A DNA stretch of 64,000 nt from Tachypleus tridentatus (lineage: Eukaryota; Arthropoda; Merostomata; Xiphosura; Limulidae): the NCBI RefSeq assembly GCF_004210375.1, contig NC_134833.1, positions 45,440,782 through 45,504,781 of the forward strand. Reading direction: 5' to 3'. Position 1 is the first letter of the stretch, and each line of letters starts with the position of its first letter. The position numbers and the translations under genes were made by a program. The notes below the pieces were generated by a model. It had not been told where the DNA came from, did not search any database, and saw nothing but the letters and a program-made list of their open reading frames with translations. Positions 46,502 to 58,627 of this stretch are shown here, piece after piece.

Positions 46502-49500
46502 GAATTGTCTTGGTAAGATCTTGGAGAGGATGACTACTGCTCATCTTGTTTGGTTCCTTGAATCAAACAACCTTCTCTCACTCACTTGTGGATTCCAAAA
46601 ACAATGCTAAATGATAGACCACTTAATTCACCTTGAAATGTCAATTGTATGTTAGGAATTCCAAAGTTTACATCACTACTTTGAGAGTTACAGGTGATCT
46701 GATGACAGATTTATTTGCTTTTATGTGTCAGGAGATCAAGTGTTATATGGTGCTTATTAATTTCAGGTATGTATCCCTTCCAGAATATTTGGGTTCATGC
46801 TAATCATTTAACTTCACTGTAATGTGGGGGGAATAGCTTGGTGTGGCCCCATTATAACTTTGGCATATTTTGCCTTTTCGCCCCATCAGGCTGTTTATCA
46901 GTTTTTATATCAGCAGTTCTTAAGTTTATTGTTATCTATTTGGGGAATGAATCCCAAATGATTTTGGGGTATTTGATACAATTCAAGAAATTATTGGGCC
47001 TCAGATGTCTTTGACTAACCAACATTCCACACTTACAAAGGTTGTAAGCACTTGTCTCTATTGGAGCTTCATTTGCACCCCTTTCAAGAAAAAAAAAAAC
47101 AATCCTCAAGGTAGATTACTGTATATGGTGAGGGGAGCTTCCAGAGAAGGTTCTGTACTTTCAGTTTGCCTTATCTGGGATCTGAATATCAATTCACATG
47201 TGTGTGTAGCAATCTGTGAAAGGAAGGAGAGAATCCTGGTGATTGAGGGGTTGAACACCAGCACACAATTTTAACCTTGAATTCCTGTAGATGGGCAGAC
47301 TTGGGGTGACCATCCAGGGTCAGTTGGCTGGTCCACTTGGGCTAGGGTTAACCAAGTACCAGGTTTGATGTTCTCAACAGGTATTGTGGACATTATATCT
47401 GATGCTGGTGTTTGAGTATAATGCTCACGAAACCCTGGTGTTGCTGTAGTGTCCTTGTTTGAAATTGTAGTGCATCCCCTCCTAGGGCTCCATGGAAGGT
47501 GGGGTCAGTGGGCACTGAAATGTAGCATCTTTATTATGGATACCCCCTTTTATGAAAAAACAGATCATAAGAAAATGACCACACATGGACGACTATTGTA
47601 CAGTCATCACAGTCAGATTTTGTACCTCAATTTCTAATTATCCATTCTTTATCTGAGAATTCTTCAGGACAGATGTCTTCCTTTTTTATTAAAAAGGGAT
47701 TAGAGGGGCTTGCTGGCTCCCTGAAGTCAGTAAAGGAGTTGTGATCTGAAAATATTATGGTGGAAACATCTTCACCTCAACATACCAAGTTTCTCTTGAA
47801 ATTGAAGGAAATACTCATTGAGGTTACTCCCCATACAACTGTAAAGTATTCCAGAGGGGTACAGGCGAAATGGATTTAAAGAGTATTCCTGACTCAACGA
47901 TCCTCACTGATTTCTCTAACCAAGGCATTTCTACAGTCTGCTGAATCTCCACTCACAAAGATGGAAGTACAGTACCTACTATTATTCTGATATTGACATT
48001 TACACCACCACGTCCTCCTGCCCCAGTGAAAGCAGGTTACCTGAACTGTAAGGTATGTCCATACATTCCCAACTCTCTCAGATGTTTCCAGTGTCAATGG
48101 TTTGGCCACTGAAAAACATCATGTTCTAGTTGTTTAACAGGTACTCATTGTAGTGGCAAAGACCACAATGCATATGAATGCAAACTATAACCATGCTGTT
48201 TTAACTGTAGTGGTTCACACCCCACTTACTCTATTTCTTGCCCTAAATGGGTGGAGGAGAAAGAGGTGCAGTATCTTCTGCTCAGAGGCTTGGAAGCTAT
48301 TGTCCCCAACTTCATTTTGGACACATGTTGCTGTACTCCATTTTACTGAGGAATCCTTTGGCCTCCATGATTAAAAGAGATGACAAATTTATGTCTACTT
48401 CCATCTTTGTCCTTGAAACTCCTTCCAATGACTGCCCAGTTTCACTTCCTTTGGCTTTAGGTGTTTCCTTGGGTTCATCTTCTTCTGCAGCCCTGAGAAG
48501 TGAAACAACCATTCATTCATGCTGGAACCTTAGTCTGCAGACAGAGACCTGAGTACTTGACCTAGGGGAGGGTCCATGTAGGTCGATAGAAAAAAAAAAG
48601 ATCAAAAAGAGAAGGGTTCTCTGCCACATTATCCATGTAAATAAAAATGGCCACTCTGATCCAGTGGAACTGTCAGGGTTTTTGTTCAAATATAGACAAC
48701 ATTAAGGATTTGATTGATGCTTATCATCCTGTGTGTCTCTCCTTACAGGAAATATTTCTGAAACCTGTTGATACAATCATTCTTTAGCAGTTTTCTTTGT
48801 ACAAAAATGACTGGTTGTGTGATGAATGAATGCATGTTGGGGTGGCACTGCTGGTTAATCAGCATGTGCCCACTTTTTCTTTGCAACTTGATTCACCCTT
48901 GAAGGGCTGTAGCCATCTGAGATTCCTTGGGTTTTACCACTGTATATTCTCTCTTCCTGGCTTCTAAAGAGACCTATGTTCAGTCAGATCTTGATGTCCT
49001 CATTGAGCAGTTACTGTCTCCCTTTTTAATCCTGCAGGATTTTAATGGGCTTAATTTCCTCTGGAGTGGTGAGGTATATTGATGGGAGGGGTCATTCCAT
49101 AGAGCATATGCTCTTGAAACACAACCTATCTCTCTTCAATACTGGTTCTTATTTTCATGCACCTAGGCAGTTTTTTATTGCTATTGATCTTTCTACCTGC
49201 TCCCTTTACTTTTCTCTTATGTTTCTCAGAGGATTAACAGTGACTGTACCCTATCTGCATTCCTTGATGGAAGTTGGATCGGGCCAACTGGCCCTCTTTT
49301 GCTGCTGTTTCAAAACTTGATCCTACCATCATTTGTAAATTATCAATAGATGACTATGTGGCAGCAGTGACTCACTGTATTGCCTAGGCAGCTGCTCAGT
49401 GTATTCCTAAAACCTGAACATGTTTCCCACAGAATCCTTGCCTTGGTGGAATACTGTCTACCACATGGCAAGGAAAGCTCAAATACAGGCTTGGGATACC

Positions 49501-51559
49501 TTTCGTACATATCCAATACTTTTAAACTGCATTGCATTTCAGCAGGCCTGTGCATCTGCTCAGCAAACCAGATGTCAAAGCCAGAGGAATATTTGATTAA
49601 ATACACCTCTAGCATCTCTTCTACCACCTATCGCAAAGTTATATGACACAATATTTAAAAGGTTAGTAGACAGTATACTTCTGTTCCCCTTTCAATCTTG
49701 CTCTCTGATGGCCAGGAAATTGCTGATGCCCAAAGCATCACCAATACTCTTGGTGAAAGCTTTTCTCATGTATCTAGCACTTTTTCTTCATCCCCCATCT
49801 TCTTAGCCATCAAGACACTGGCAGAGCAATCATCTCTTTCATTTTTGGCTGATCATCTCTGTGATTATAATCACCCCTTTACATTGGTGGAACTCAAGCT
49901 TGCTCTTCATCGGTCTGGACCCTATGATATTCATTATGAAATGTTGTGCCATCTCTCTCCTATCTCTCTTGCAATTCTTCTGGTTGTATTTAACTTGATA
50001 TGGCAGGAGAATGCTTTTCCTGATGCTTGATGCCATGCTATTGTACTCCCTTTTCATAAGCCTGAGAAGGATACCAAAATTCCTTCAAACTACTGTCCAA
50101 TTGCTTTAATGAGCTGTTTCTGTAAGACCTTAGAGAGGATGGTTAATACTCATCTTATTTGGTTTCTTGAATCAAACAACCACCTCTCACCCACCAAGTG
50201 TGGGTTCTGATGACAGAGCTTCGCCATGGACAACCTGATTTGACTTGAAACATCAATCAGGGAAACTTTTCTCAAGTGATGACATCTTGTTTCTATATTT
50301 TTTTACCTTGAAAAAGCTTATGATATAACGTGGAGGTATGGCATCTTGTGACACCACCACTTGTATGGGTTGTGTGGCCATTTACCCATTTGTATTAAAG
50401 ATTTTTAATGAACCAGCAATTCTAAGTTTGTATGTTGTAAACACTTTTCTGCTCTTTCCCACAGTCTTTTCAGGGCTGTGTCTTGAACGTTACACTTTTT
50501 ATTGTAAAAATTAATGCCATAAGTGGACAACTCCCCCTACAGTTGAAAATGGTCTCTATGTCAATGACTTCCACATTTTGTGTCAATAAACGGAGGTTTA
50601 TTGAATGGCAGCTACAGACTGCCCTCAATCACTTACTGAAGTGGACAACAGCAAATGGTTTTACCTTTTCTCACTCCAGAACCATTTGTATGTACCCCTG
50701 CTTCCAATGGGATTATTCACCCTGATCCCAAGCTCCGTCTCGGAAAAGTAGTGGTGCCCGTGGTCCCCGAAGCAAGGTTCTTGGGGCTCAACTTTGGCTG
50801 TAAGCTGACCTTTATTCCACACATAAGCAGCTATGTGTCATGTGTACAAAGGCACTGAACATCTTCTGTGTTCTCTTTTCCATTTCTTGGAGAGCAGATT
50901 GATGTTCTATGCTTAAAATCTGTCGTGCCTTTTTTTGATCAAACTGGACTATGAGTGTCTGGTCTATGGCTCTGCCAGTATCTCGGCCTTGAAGATGTTG
51001 GATCCTGTTCACCATCAGGGGCTTTGGCTCTGCACAGAGACCTTCTGCAGTTTTCCAGTCTAGTGTTTGTATACGAGTCTTATGAACCTCCTCTTTACCT
51101 TCACCATTTGCAAACGTCTTTACTGTGTTCTTTAAAACTTTGAAGCTTACCACAGCATCCTACCTGGAGTTTTGTTTTCCTTTCTCAATGGGCCAAGTGT
51201 TTTCAGAATAAGTGGTGTGCCATTGTTCCTTTTGATCTATGTTTCCAAGTACAGTTGGATGAATTGGGTCTTTCCTTGGATAACATAGCTTTATCCACTG
51301 ATCAACCCATCCCCAAATGCGACCTCTCTTTGAGCCATCTGAAAAAGACAGATACCCTTAATTGAAAGTATAACCTTTTGTTTGCCAAACATCTTTTGAA
51401 CCATCCTTCCATTTCCTTTTATACAGATGGTTTGAAATCATGTGACTCTGTGGGCTCTGCCATGGTTTGGTGGTTGCAAACAGAATCCACCTCTGCAGTT
51501 TCTGTGTTCACAGCCAAATTGTACAGCATTTCTCTTGCTCTGGATGCCTTTGTCTGGAT
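46502..51559. repeat. Array unit 2 (5058 bp)
   Basis: Nearly identical to unit 1. The few substitutions I see are at 47477/47485 (cctcctagggctcc against cctcttagggcttc) and 51074; most differences are one-base changes in homopolymer runs (for example at 47090, 48108, 48645, 48676, 48800). The junction to unit 3 repeats the tctggat filler (51553-51559). Confidence 0.92.
47095..51552 (+). mobile_element. Element B, copy in unit 2
   Basis: Same content and same disabling changes as the copy in unit 1, so the damage predates the duplication. ORF1 start at 47537, endonuclease 48655-49250, reverse transcriptase 49260-50960, RNase H 51410-51552. Confidence 0.8.
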
Positions 51560-53099
51560 GAATTGTCTTGGTAAGATCTTGGAGAGGATGACTACTGCTC
51601 ATCTTGTTTGGTTCCTTGAATCAAACAACCTTCTCTCACTCACTTGTGGATTCCAAAAACAATGCTAAATGATAGACCACTTAATTCACCTTGAAATGTC
51701 AATTGTATGTTAGAATTCCAAAGTTTACATCACTACTTTGAGAGTTACAGGTGATCTGATGACAGATTTATTTGCTTTTATGTGTCAGGAGATCAAGTGT
51801 TATATGGTGCTTATTAATTTCAGGTATGTATCCCTTCCAGAATATTTGGGTTCATGCTAATCATTTAACTTCACTGTAATGTGGGGGGAATAGCTTGGTG
51901 TGGCCCCCATTATAACTTTGGCATATTTTGCCTTTTCGTCCCATCAGGCTGTTTATCAGTTTTTATATCAGCAGTTCTTAAGTTTATTGTTATCTATTTG
52001 GGGAATGAATCCCAAATGATTTTGGGGTATTTGATACAATTCAAGAAATTATTGGGCCTCAGATGTCTTTGACTAACCAACATTCCACACTTACAAAGGT
52101 TGTAAGCACTTGTCTCTATTGGAGCTTCATTTGCACCCCTTTCAAGAAAAAACAATCCTCAAGGTAGATTACTGTATATGGTGAGGGGAGCTTCCAGAGA
52201 AGGTTCTGTACTTTCAGTTTGCCTTATCTGGGATCTGAATATCAATTCACATGTGTGTGTAGCAATCTGTGAAAGGAAGGAGAGAATCCTGGTGATTGAG
52301 GGGTTGAACACCAGCACACAATTTTAACCTTGAATTCCTGTAGATGGGCAGACTTGGGGTGACCATCCAGGGTCAGTTGGCTGGTCCACTTGGGCTAGGG
52401 TTAACCAAGTACCAGGTTTGATGTTCTCAACAGGTATTGTGGACATTATATCTGATGCTGGTGTTTGAGTATAATGCTCACGAAACCCTGGTGTTGCTGT
52501 AGTGTCCTTGTTTGAAATTGTAGTGCATCCCCTCCTAGGGCTCCATGGAAGGTGGGGTCAGTGGGCACTGAAATGTAGCATCTTTGGAAAAATGCAGTTT
52601 TCCAGTCTAGTGTTTGTATACGAGTCTTATGAACCTCCTCTTTACCTTCACCATTTGCAAACGTCTTTACTGTGTTCTTTAAAACTTTGAAGCTTACCAC
52701 AGCATCCTACCTGGAGTTTTGTTTTCCTTTCTCAATGGGCCAAGTGTTTTCAGAATAAGTGGTGTGCCATTGTTCCTTTTGATCTATGTTTCCAAGTACA
52801 GTTGGATGAATTGGGTCTTTCCTTGGATAACATAGCTTTATCCACTGATCAACCCATCCCCAAATGCGACCTCTCTTTGAGCCATCTGAAAAAGACAGAT
52901 ACCCTTAATTGAAAGTATAACCTTTTGTTTGCCAAACATCTTTTGAACCATCCTTCCATTTCCTTTTATACAGATGGTTTGAAATCATGTGACTCTGTGG
53001 GCTCTGCCATGGTTTGGTGGTTGCAAACAGAATCCACCTCTGCAGTTTCTGTGTTCACAGCCAAATTGTACAGCATTTCTCTTGCTCTGGATGCCTTTG
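51560..53099. repeat. Array unit 3 (1540 bp, internally deleted)
   Basis: Matches unit 2 up to 52585 (equivalent to 47532) and again from 52593 (equivalent to 51046). 3513 bases are missing and 7 bases (ggaaaaa, 52586-52592) stand in their place. The deletion removes all of ORF1, the endonuclease and most of the reverse transcriptase of element B. Confidence 0.9.
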
Positions 53100-53200
53100 A
53101 TTCAGGCTTATACACCGAGTTCACTTTCTTTTGGTTGCCTATTCCTTATTATTCACTGTCTCTAACAGTTGATACATTCATCCTCGATGAGTCATACAAA
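52140..53200 (+). mobile_element. Element B, deleted copy in unit 3, with original 3' continuation
   Basis: Has the 5' UTR and the end of RNase H only. Unlike units 1 and 2, RNase H continues naturally past the array breakpoint: ALDAF is followed by DSGLYTEFTFFW (53097-53135), as in related elements (ESxxYTxxTIFTDSLSAL). This side is therefore the ancestral right flank. Confidence 0.7.
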
Positions 53201-54154
53201 TATCTTTACTTGCCCCACACATCTTATTATTTTACTGAGTGTTTTATTGTCCAATCCAGTACTTGTGAAGTCATCATGATTGTTGTCTTAGGATCAGATC
53301 AACCTTGTTTTGCAATATTATGTCTACCACTTCTCTTCCTTCTTTTTTTTGTCTGTTTTTTCCTCCCTTCATCAATGCTGATCACATTTTTCATCCAAAT
53401 CTTCATGTTTTGTGTCTTTACACCTTCCTTTCATCAGGCCCTTGGCAACACAGTTCAGTTACACTTGTCAAGTGGTTTCATTGTTAGCTATCTTCATTTA
53501 TCCATTTTACCTTATGATGTAGACAGAACAAGTGACAGGTCCTCCACAGACAGTAAACTACTGGGGGTTTCCTGCTGATTGGCCTACCCTGGCTCTTCAA
53601 CTGTGGTGCTTTGTTCTCCTCACTTTCTGGATATTGGGTGGTTTTTATCCCATACTTTTTGTTTTTTCAATACCATATTGTTTCTATTTTCCATGTTCTT
53701 TCCATGCTCATGCTTTTCTTCCAGTTACATTGTTGTCACTGGCATTCTACTTTCTGGATTTAGTCATTCATTTGGTAAATCCTTTCCTTACTTTACCACT
53801 TTCTAATGTTCATTGTTGTCTTTCCCATACTACATAATTCCTTCTCTTAACCTGTCAACATTAGTGGGCTGACTTGTTTGCCATTGACATTTCATGTACC
53901 CTTCTCCCACTATCTGTCTTCCCTTTATCAAGTTTGTTCCTCCTTCTGCAGACCTCAGCAGCTTGAGATGGCTGTTCCTCCTATTCTCATATTTCCCTTC
54001 CTTCTCTTTTCCATCTCTACCTTTCACTAAATCCAAATAGACTTGTGTGCCCAGTCAAGGGTCTTTATTCTTCAAGAGCCTGTTTCAATACCTTCAGCAA
54101 TACATGATCCTTGATTACAAGAAGCCAACTTGAAACAAAACTTTATCTAAAAAT

Positions 54155-54250
54155 GACTGGTATGGGTATTAACCCTTTTATTGATAAGGAGAGAACCTAG
54201 GAAGGTTGAAATGTTGTTCTCTCTCTATCAATAAAACCAGCCTTTCTGAA
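54155..54250. repeat. Fold-back made of two Penelope-type tails
   Basis: attgataaggagagaac on one side and its complement gttctctctctatcaat on the other flank ctaggaaggttgaaat. The plus-strand half matches the minus-strand tail at 62140-62215 (cctaggaaggt, then gttgttctct, then atcaataaaa). Confidence 0.55.
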
Positions 54251-55064
54251 ATACATAATCTAGTCTCTTTATCCCCTGATAATCATCATCCCTTTTTGAT
54301 CTTTCCTTTACCAGTTAGGTCCACCTTTTGATTTGACTGGCTTATTCTTTCCTACTGTTATTCCTCCTAAACTTGTTCTAGTTGTCTTTCTATTTAATCA
54401 TAAACCTTATTCTTTCCCTTCTTTCTCATCTTCATCGTCAGATTCAGAAGATTATGCATTCTGTCATGTTCACCATTCATTGCATGCTTATCTCTCACTG
54501 TCTTCATCATCTCACGGTTTTCTCCTTGTTGGGATTTTGTTTATTTGTGACTGTTCTTTACATTTTGGTGTGGCTTTACCTGATAAAGTTTATTTATCCT
54601 TTTTTTTAGGAGCCCTTATCTCACTGTTTATCACAGGGATTCCATTCAGAGTTGAGTGGTGACTGACCAGGTAGTCTTATAACTTTTAATCCTCATTGTA
54701 AAACATGTTGACTTGCACTCTCTTGTACATCTCATCATTGAGATGGAGTGTTCTACAAGATTGCTTGAATATGAATAACCTTGCAATAATTGCTTCATAA
54801 ATATGTTTGTTGTGAACCATACCACACATTGACTACAACAAAAGTTGATTGCTGCCTATCCCTGCCGTGTCTGAAGTGAATAATTTGGTATTCTCTGCTT
54901 TTCAAAATTGGGTTTTGTAATCACCTATAGTACTGTCTCTGCTGATGTTTCTCTGGACTTTTCACTGCATTGTCACCCTGCTTTTTTGAATGGAATATGC
55001 AAGTCCATGCCACTTTTCAGTTTCAAGCTGTTGGGATGATTAATCCAACAATACAGCCTCCAAA

Positions 55065-55320
55065 GGAGTTGAGCCATCTACTTCCTGGATGACATGGTCT
55101 CCTGACACCATTTACAAACCACTGGAGTTGAGCCATCACACTCACAGATGATGTGGTCTCCTTATAACATTTACCCAACTAATTAGTTGAGCTGTCAACT
55201 TACGGGATAATTTTGTCTCCCAATTCCTTTCACTCAAACAGTGGAGTTGAGCCATCGCCTGAGTGATATGGCTTCCTGGTACATGTAACACATACACCAA
55301 AGTTGAGATGTCACAGTTGC
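55065..55320. repeat. 59-bp minisatellite in the second DIRS copy
   Basis: Five degenerate units starting at 55065, 55124, 55184, 55243 and about 55300, each with ggagttgagccatc, a gat-atggtctcct part and an a-ca-ttacaaacca end. Four spacings of 57-60 bases. Confidence 0.8.
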
Positions 55321-55963
55321 AGTTCACTCTCTTGATTGGGAGCCCTCATCCTACCTTTGTGTGGAAATTGGTTCCCAGCACTGAGGTTTTGGATTAGATT
55401 GAACCAATTATCATAAGTCCTCATGCAAGTTTGTTTTGTCTATTTTCCTTCCTTAGTTGCTCCATATGTGTATTGGTCACAGCAGTGGTATGTAGGATTG
55501 TTCCAGCTCTTTGCTTGACTATCTCTTGTTCTCTTCTTATGGAGATGTTATTGATTCTGGATGGTATTAGTTTATACCATGGAAGAGGTGATTCAGTGCT
55601 ATAGATATCCTTTTGATACCTGATAAAAATTCCCAGATTGATTAGTCAGTAATGATTTTTGTGCATACCTAGAAATCAATGTAGGTCTTAATCTCCAGTT
55701 CTTAGATTTGAGATGAAGATGAAATGGTCCTCCTTCTACCCTTGTGGCTATGTCATTTCCACTTGAGGAGGTTTTGGACTTACTGAGTATGAGGTTACAT
55801 TTCCCCTCTTCTGATCTTTGCATTTTTAGTGCTATGCATTTGTACACAGAATAGAAATAGTTACAGTTTAAAGCTGATATTTGATATTGTTTAAAATTAT
55901 GTTTTTATAGTGTGTTTTGTGAACAATTAATAGGACCACTTAATTACTATTACAGAACCAACT

Positions 55964-58627
55964 ATGAGACTGAATGTTCGTCTTTGTAGACAGCATTTGG
56001 GTAGGATGTTCAAGGCTAAGTGGAGAGTTCAAAGTCAAAGACAAGTGATTGATATTGGAATACCTTCAATGTTGCAAGAGCAGAATGTTCCAATTTTGAA
56101 TGCTTTAGATGTAGTGAAGGAAGTTGACCCTGAAGTTATAGACAAGTAAGTATTAATAGCTAATTTTGATTGAATTGTATGATAAACCTATTGACATAAC
56201 AAAAGTTGTACCATTTCCACATATACTTAAATGACAAGAATGTCCTCTTATTTGCATTTCCTAATTATGTTTGCAACATCCATTCTTTCCCTGCATTTGG
56301 TGATCGGAACTATTAGAAATAGAATATCCCACTTTCACTAAGTAAGATTTTTTTCATTTTGATTCACTGTATTGAAATTTTGTTGCTAAGGCATTATTTT
56401 TCAAGTGCATTTATTATTTTGTATTGTTAACCTTTATTTAGCTATAAATAAGTTATGGAATATTTGATGATAATATTTCTCCCAATCTGTTTTTTGCAGA
56501 TTCCATTTACTAGCTTATTCTCACATACAGGAGTTGTTTTTTCATTATTTATTATTTCTGTTGTGTTTGGAGGTACTTAAAACTAACTGTGGCCTTTTAG
56601 CTCTTGGGTCTTCTGATGAATTATGTGTCAGTCTTCTAGCCAATTTTGTAGGTTGTACATTTGATAGAAGAAATGAGTTGAGTTTACAACTACTGAATGA
56701 AAGTAAATATGATTTCCAAAATATGTTGCTAATTCTGAATTTCTTATATTTAAATTTTACATTTACCACCTTTTGAAAGTCACATAACTTTTTTTTTAGA
56801 CTCAGGGGTTTAAAATTTACATAACCAATGCACTGTTGTCATAGTTTTTCAAGTATTGAAATATTACATTCTGAAGAAGTTTAACTTTGCTTGAGGAATT
56901 TCATTTTTTTAGTTGGCTTTCCTGATGAGTATTACATGGGCTATCTATATTCCTTTAGTTATGACCAATCAAAGTGAATATATTGCATGGATTAAATTAA
57001 AAAAAAAAAAAAATCATGTTGAAATGCAACTTTATAAGGAAATGTAATCTTTCTGACAGCTTTCCCTCAAGTGAATGTAATTTTATTTCATTATTTCCTT
57101 CTTTTTTTTTCCTGGTCTATGTTTCTACTTCTATGTATTTCTTTTGGTACAACTCACTCTTGCATGATTGTTATTCCCCTCCCTATGCTGCCACCATGGT
57201 CAGCAAATAACAAATTTGAACATAGCCATTTCTTACTTTTTATGTATTTAATAATTTCATATGGTAAATGTTTTTATGATTTGTTTATTTCCTATTGATT
57301 TTGCAAGGTTTTTTTTAAATATTTTATCTTTTCATGTATTGTTTTTTGATAATGTGGCTTTCAGTGTTTAAGATAACTGTTTGAAACCATATTTTGGTAT
57401 AAGTTTTCTGATATTCTATACTTGGTTTATCAAACTTTAAAAGTTCCTTCCACTTGTTTTATAGTTCTGTCATTTCCTTACTGTGATTAAATTAAGTTTT
57501 GGATGACTTTGATTCCTTAGGTTTTACAAAAGTTTGAGAAGAATGTCACTTACTTATTTCTGTCAGTTTAACCTCTATTTTTATTTTGTTTTTATTTATT
57601 TAATATAAAAAAAATTGTAATATTCTTCAGCATGGATAATGCTGTGAACTTGAAATTTGATCTAACATTTGTTAATGTATTGCATTCTATTTCCCTTTTA
57701 TTTCAATCACTGACCTTTGGTATCTTACTTTACTAAATTCAGCTATGCATACTGACCCCTAAAGGCACCCATTCTAAATAGTAGTATCTACTTGATTATT
57801 TGTAATCTGCCAGTTAGTGTTAGTTGATGTTGGTCTTTATGTGATGATAATATGTGTCCAAATACAGTTTACTTTGAAATGTACTGTTATAGTAAGGTTA
57901 ATTAAAAACCTTTGATATTTTTCTTTGGTAATTTTGTCAGAAATCTCCATGTGCTATGTTTAAACTTGATACTTTATATAAGGATTACTCTTGCAGCCTT
58001 TGTAAGTTATTTTTCTGAAGACTGCATCCACCATTATAACAGTGACATAGAACTTTTCATAACCATTATATCTGCTTCATTTGTGCTGTACTTATAGATT
58101 TCCAGACTGAGTTTGTATATCACATAATACTGGCATGTCTAAAGATACAGTTCTATATGATGTACTCAGTTGAATATCATTTTTGTTTTTAAAAGTATGA
58201 ATGGAAATTTTTATTTTTGAGTGTTTTAACATACTTAAACTTGTGCAGTCAAGTAAGTTACTCTTAATCAAAGGATGGTGATAGTAGCAATACAATAATT
58301 TTGTGAGGCTTATTTATAGTACAGTAAACTAAATAATTTAATTTACTGTAAGTTTGATTATCATCCAGTAGTGAAGCACTATTCACATTACAGCAACAGA
58401 AGTAAAGTTCTTTAAGTCTAAATTATTAATATTTCAATTTTTGTCATTTTGACATCTAGATATTGTGTTTTCAATACCATGTAAATTAGATTTTCTTTTA
58501 TTATTTTCTAGAAATAACCTACCTGAACCTTTTTGTGAACCAGCACGTTTCAGAAAGAATGAAAATCATCCTGACTGGAAGGAAAACTCTGTGTTATTAA
58601 TAAATCGAAATACAAGATTAGTTGAAG
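55964..58627 (+). CDS. MRPL37: MRPL37, mitochondrial large ribosomal subunit protein, first coding exons (3' incomplete)
   Basis: Coding exon 55964-56145 starts MRLNVRLCRQHLGRMF, a basic mitochondrial presequence like that of arthropod mRpL37, and ends at a perfect GTAAGT donor. The second exon, 58512-58627, follows ttattttctag; the split AA|A codon keeps the frame. It encodes EPFCEPARFRKN, then HPDWKENSVLLINRNTRLVEG, matching the vertebrate block with HPLYK and the RLLEGVKQA motif. The donor GTACAT follows. The protein is part of the outer surface of the mitochondrial large subunit. An acceptor (attactattacag) ends at 55955, only eight bases before ATG, so the 5' UTR is spliced to an exon further left. 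The third coding exon was not found before 64000. Confidence 0.85.
56146..58511 (+). other. MRPL37 intron between the two coding exons
   Basis: 2366 bases, AT-rich, GTAAGT to TTCTAG. An 80-codon frame at 56534-56776 and others are unsupported; no repeat family recognised. Confidence 0.7.

Larger units (their letters stand above)
53200..55840 (+). mobile_element. Second DIRS-like element, 3' part
   Basis: Homologous to about 7500-9910 of the element at 5370-10302, for example tttgccattgacattt (53879 and 8089), gtccaccttttgattt (54319 and 8336) and the stretch around 55590-55790. A recombinase remnant is visible near 54030 (NRLVCPVKGL; family DRxLCPVRAL). No right inverted terminal repeat is present: similarity stops at about 55830. 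The left part is missing or was split by element B. Confidence 0.6.

Noticed and set aside
53305..54662. Membrane-protein-like frames rich in F, L and S
   Set aside because: Translated T-rich retroelement sequence; the same region aligns with the DIRS copy at 7.5-8.7 kb in other frames.
56534..56776. 80-codon frame in the MRPL37 intron
   Set aside because: MRPL37 splices cleanly from 56145 to 58512 in phase; no known protein resembles this frame.
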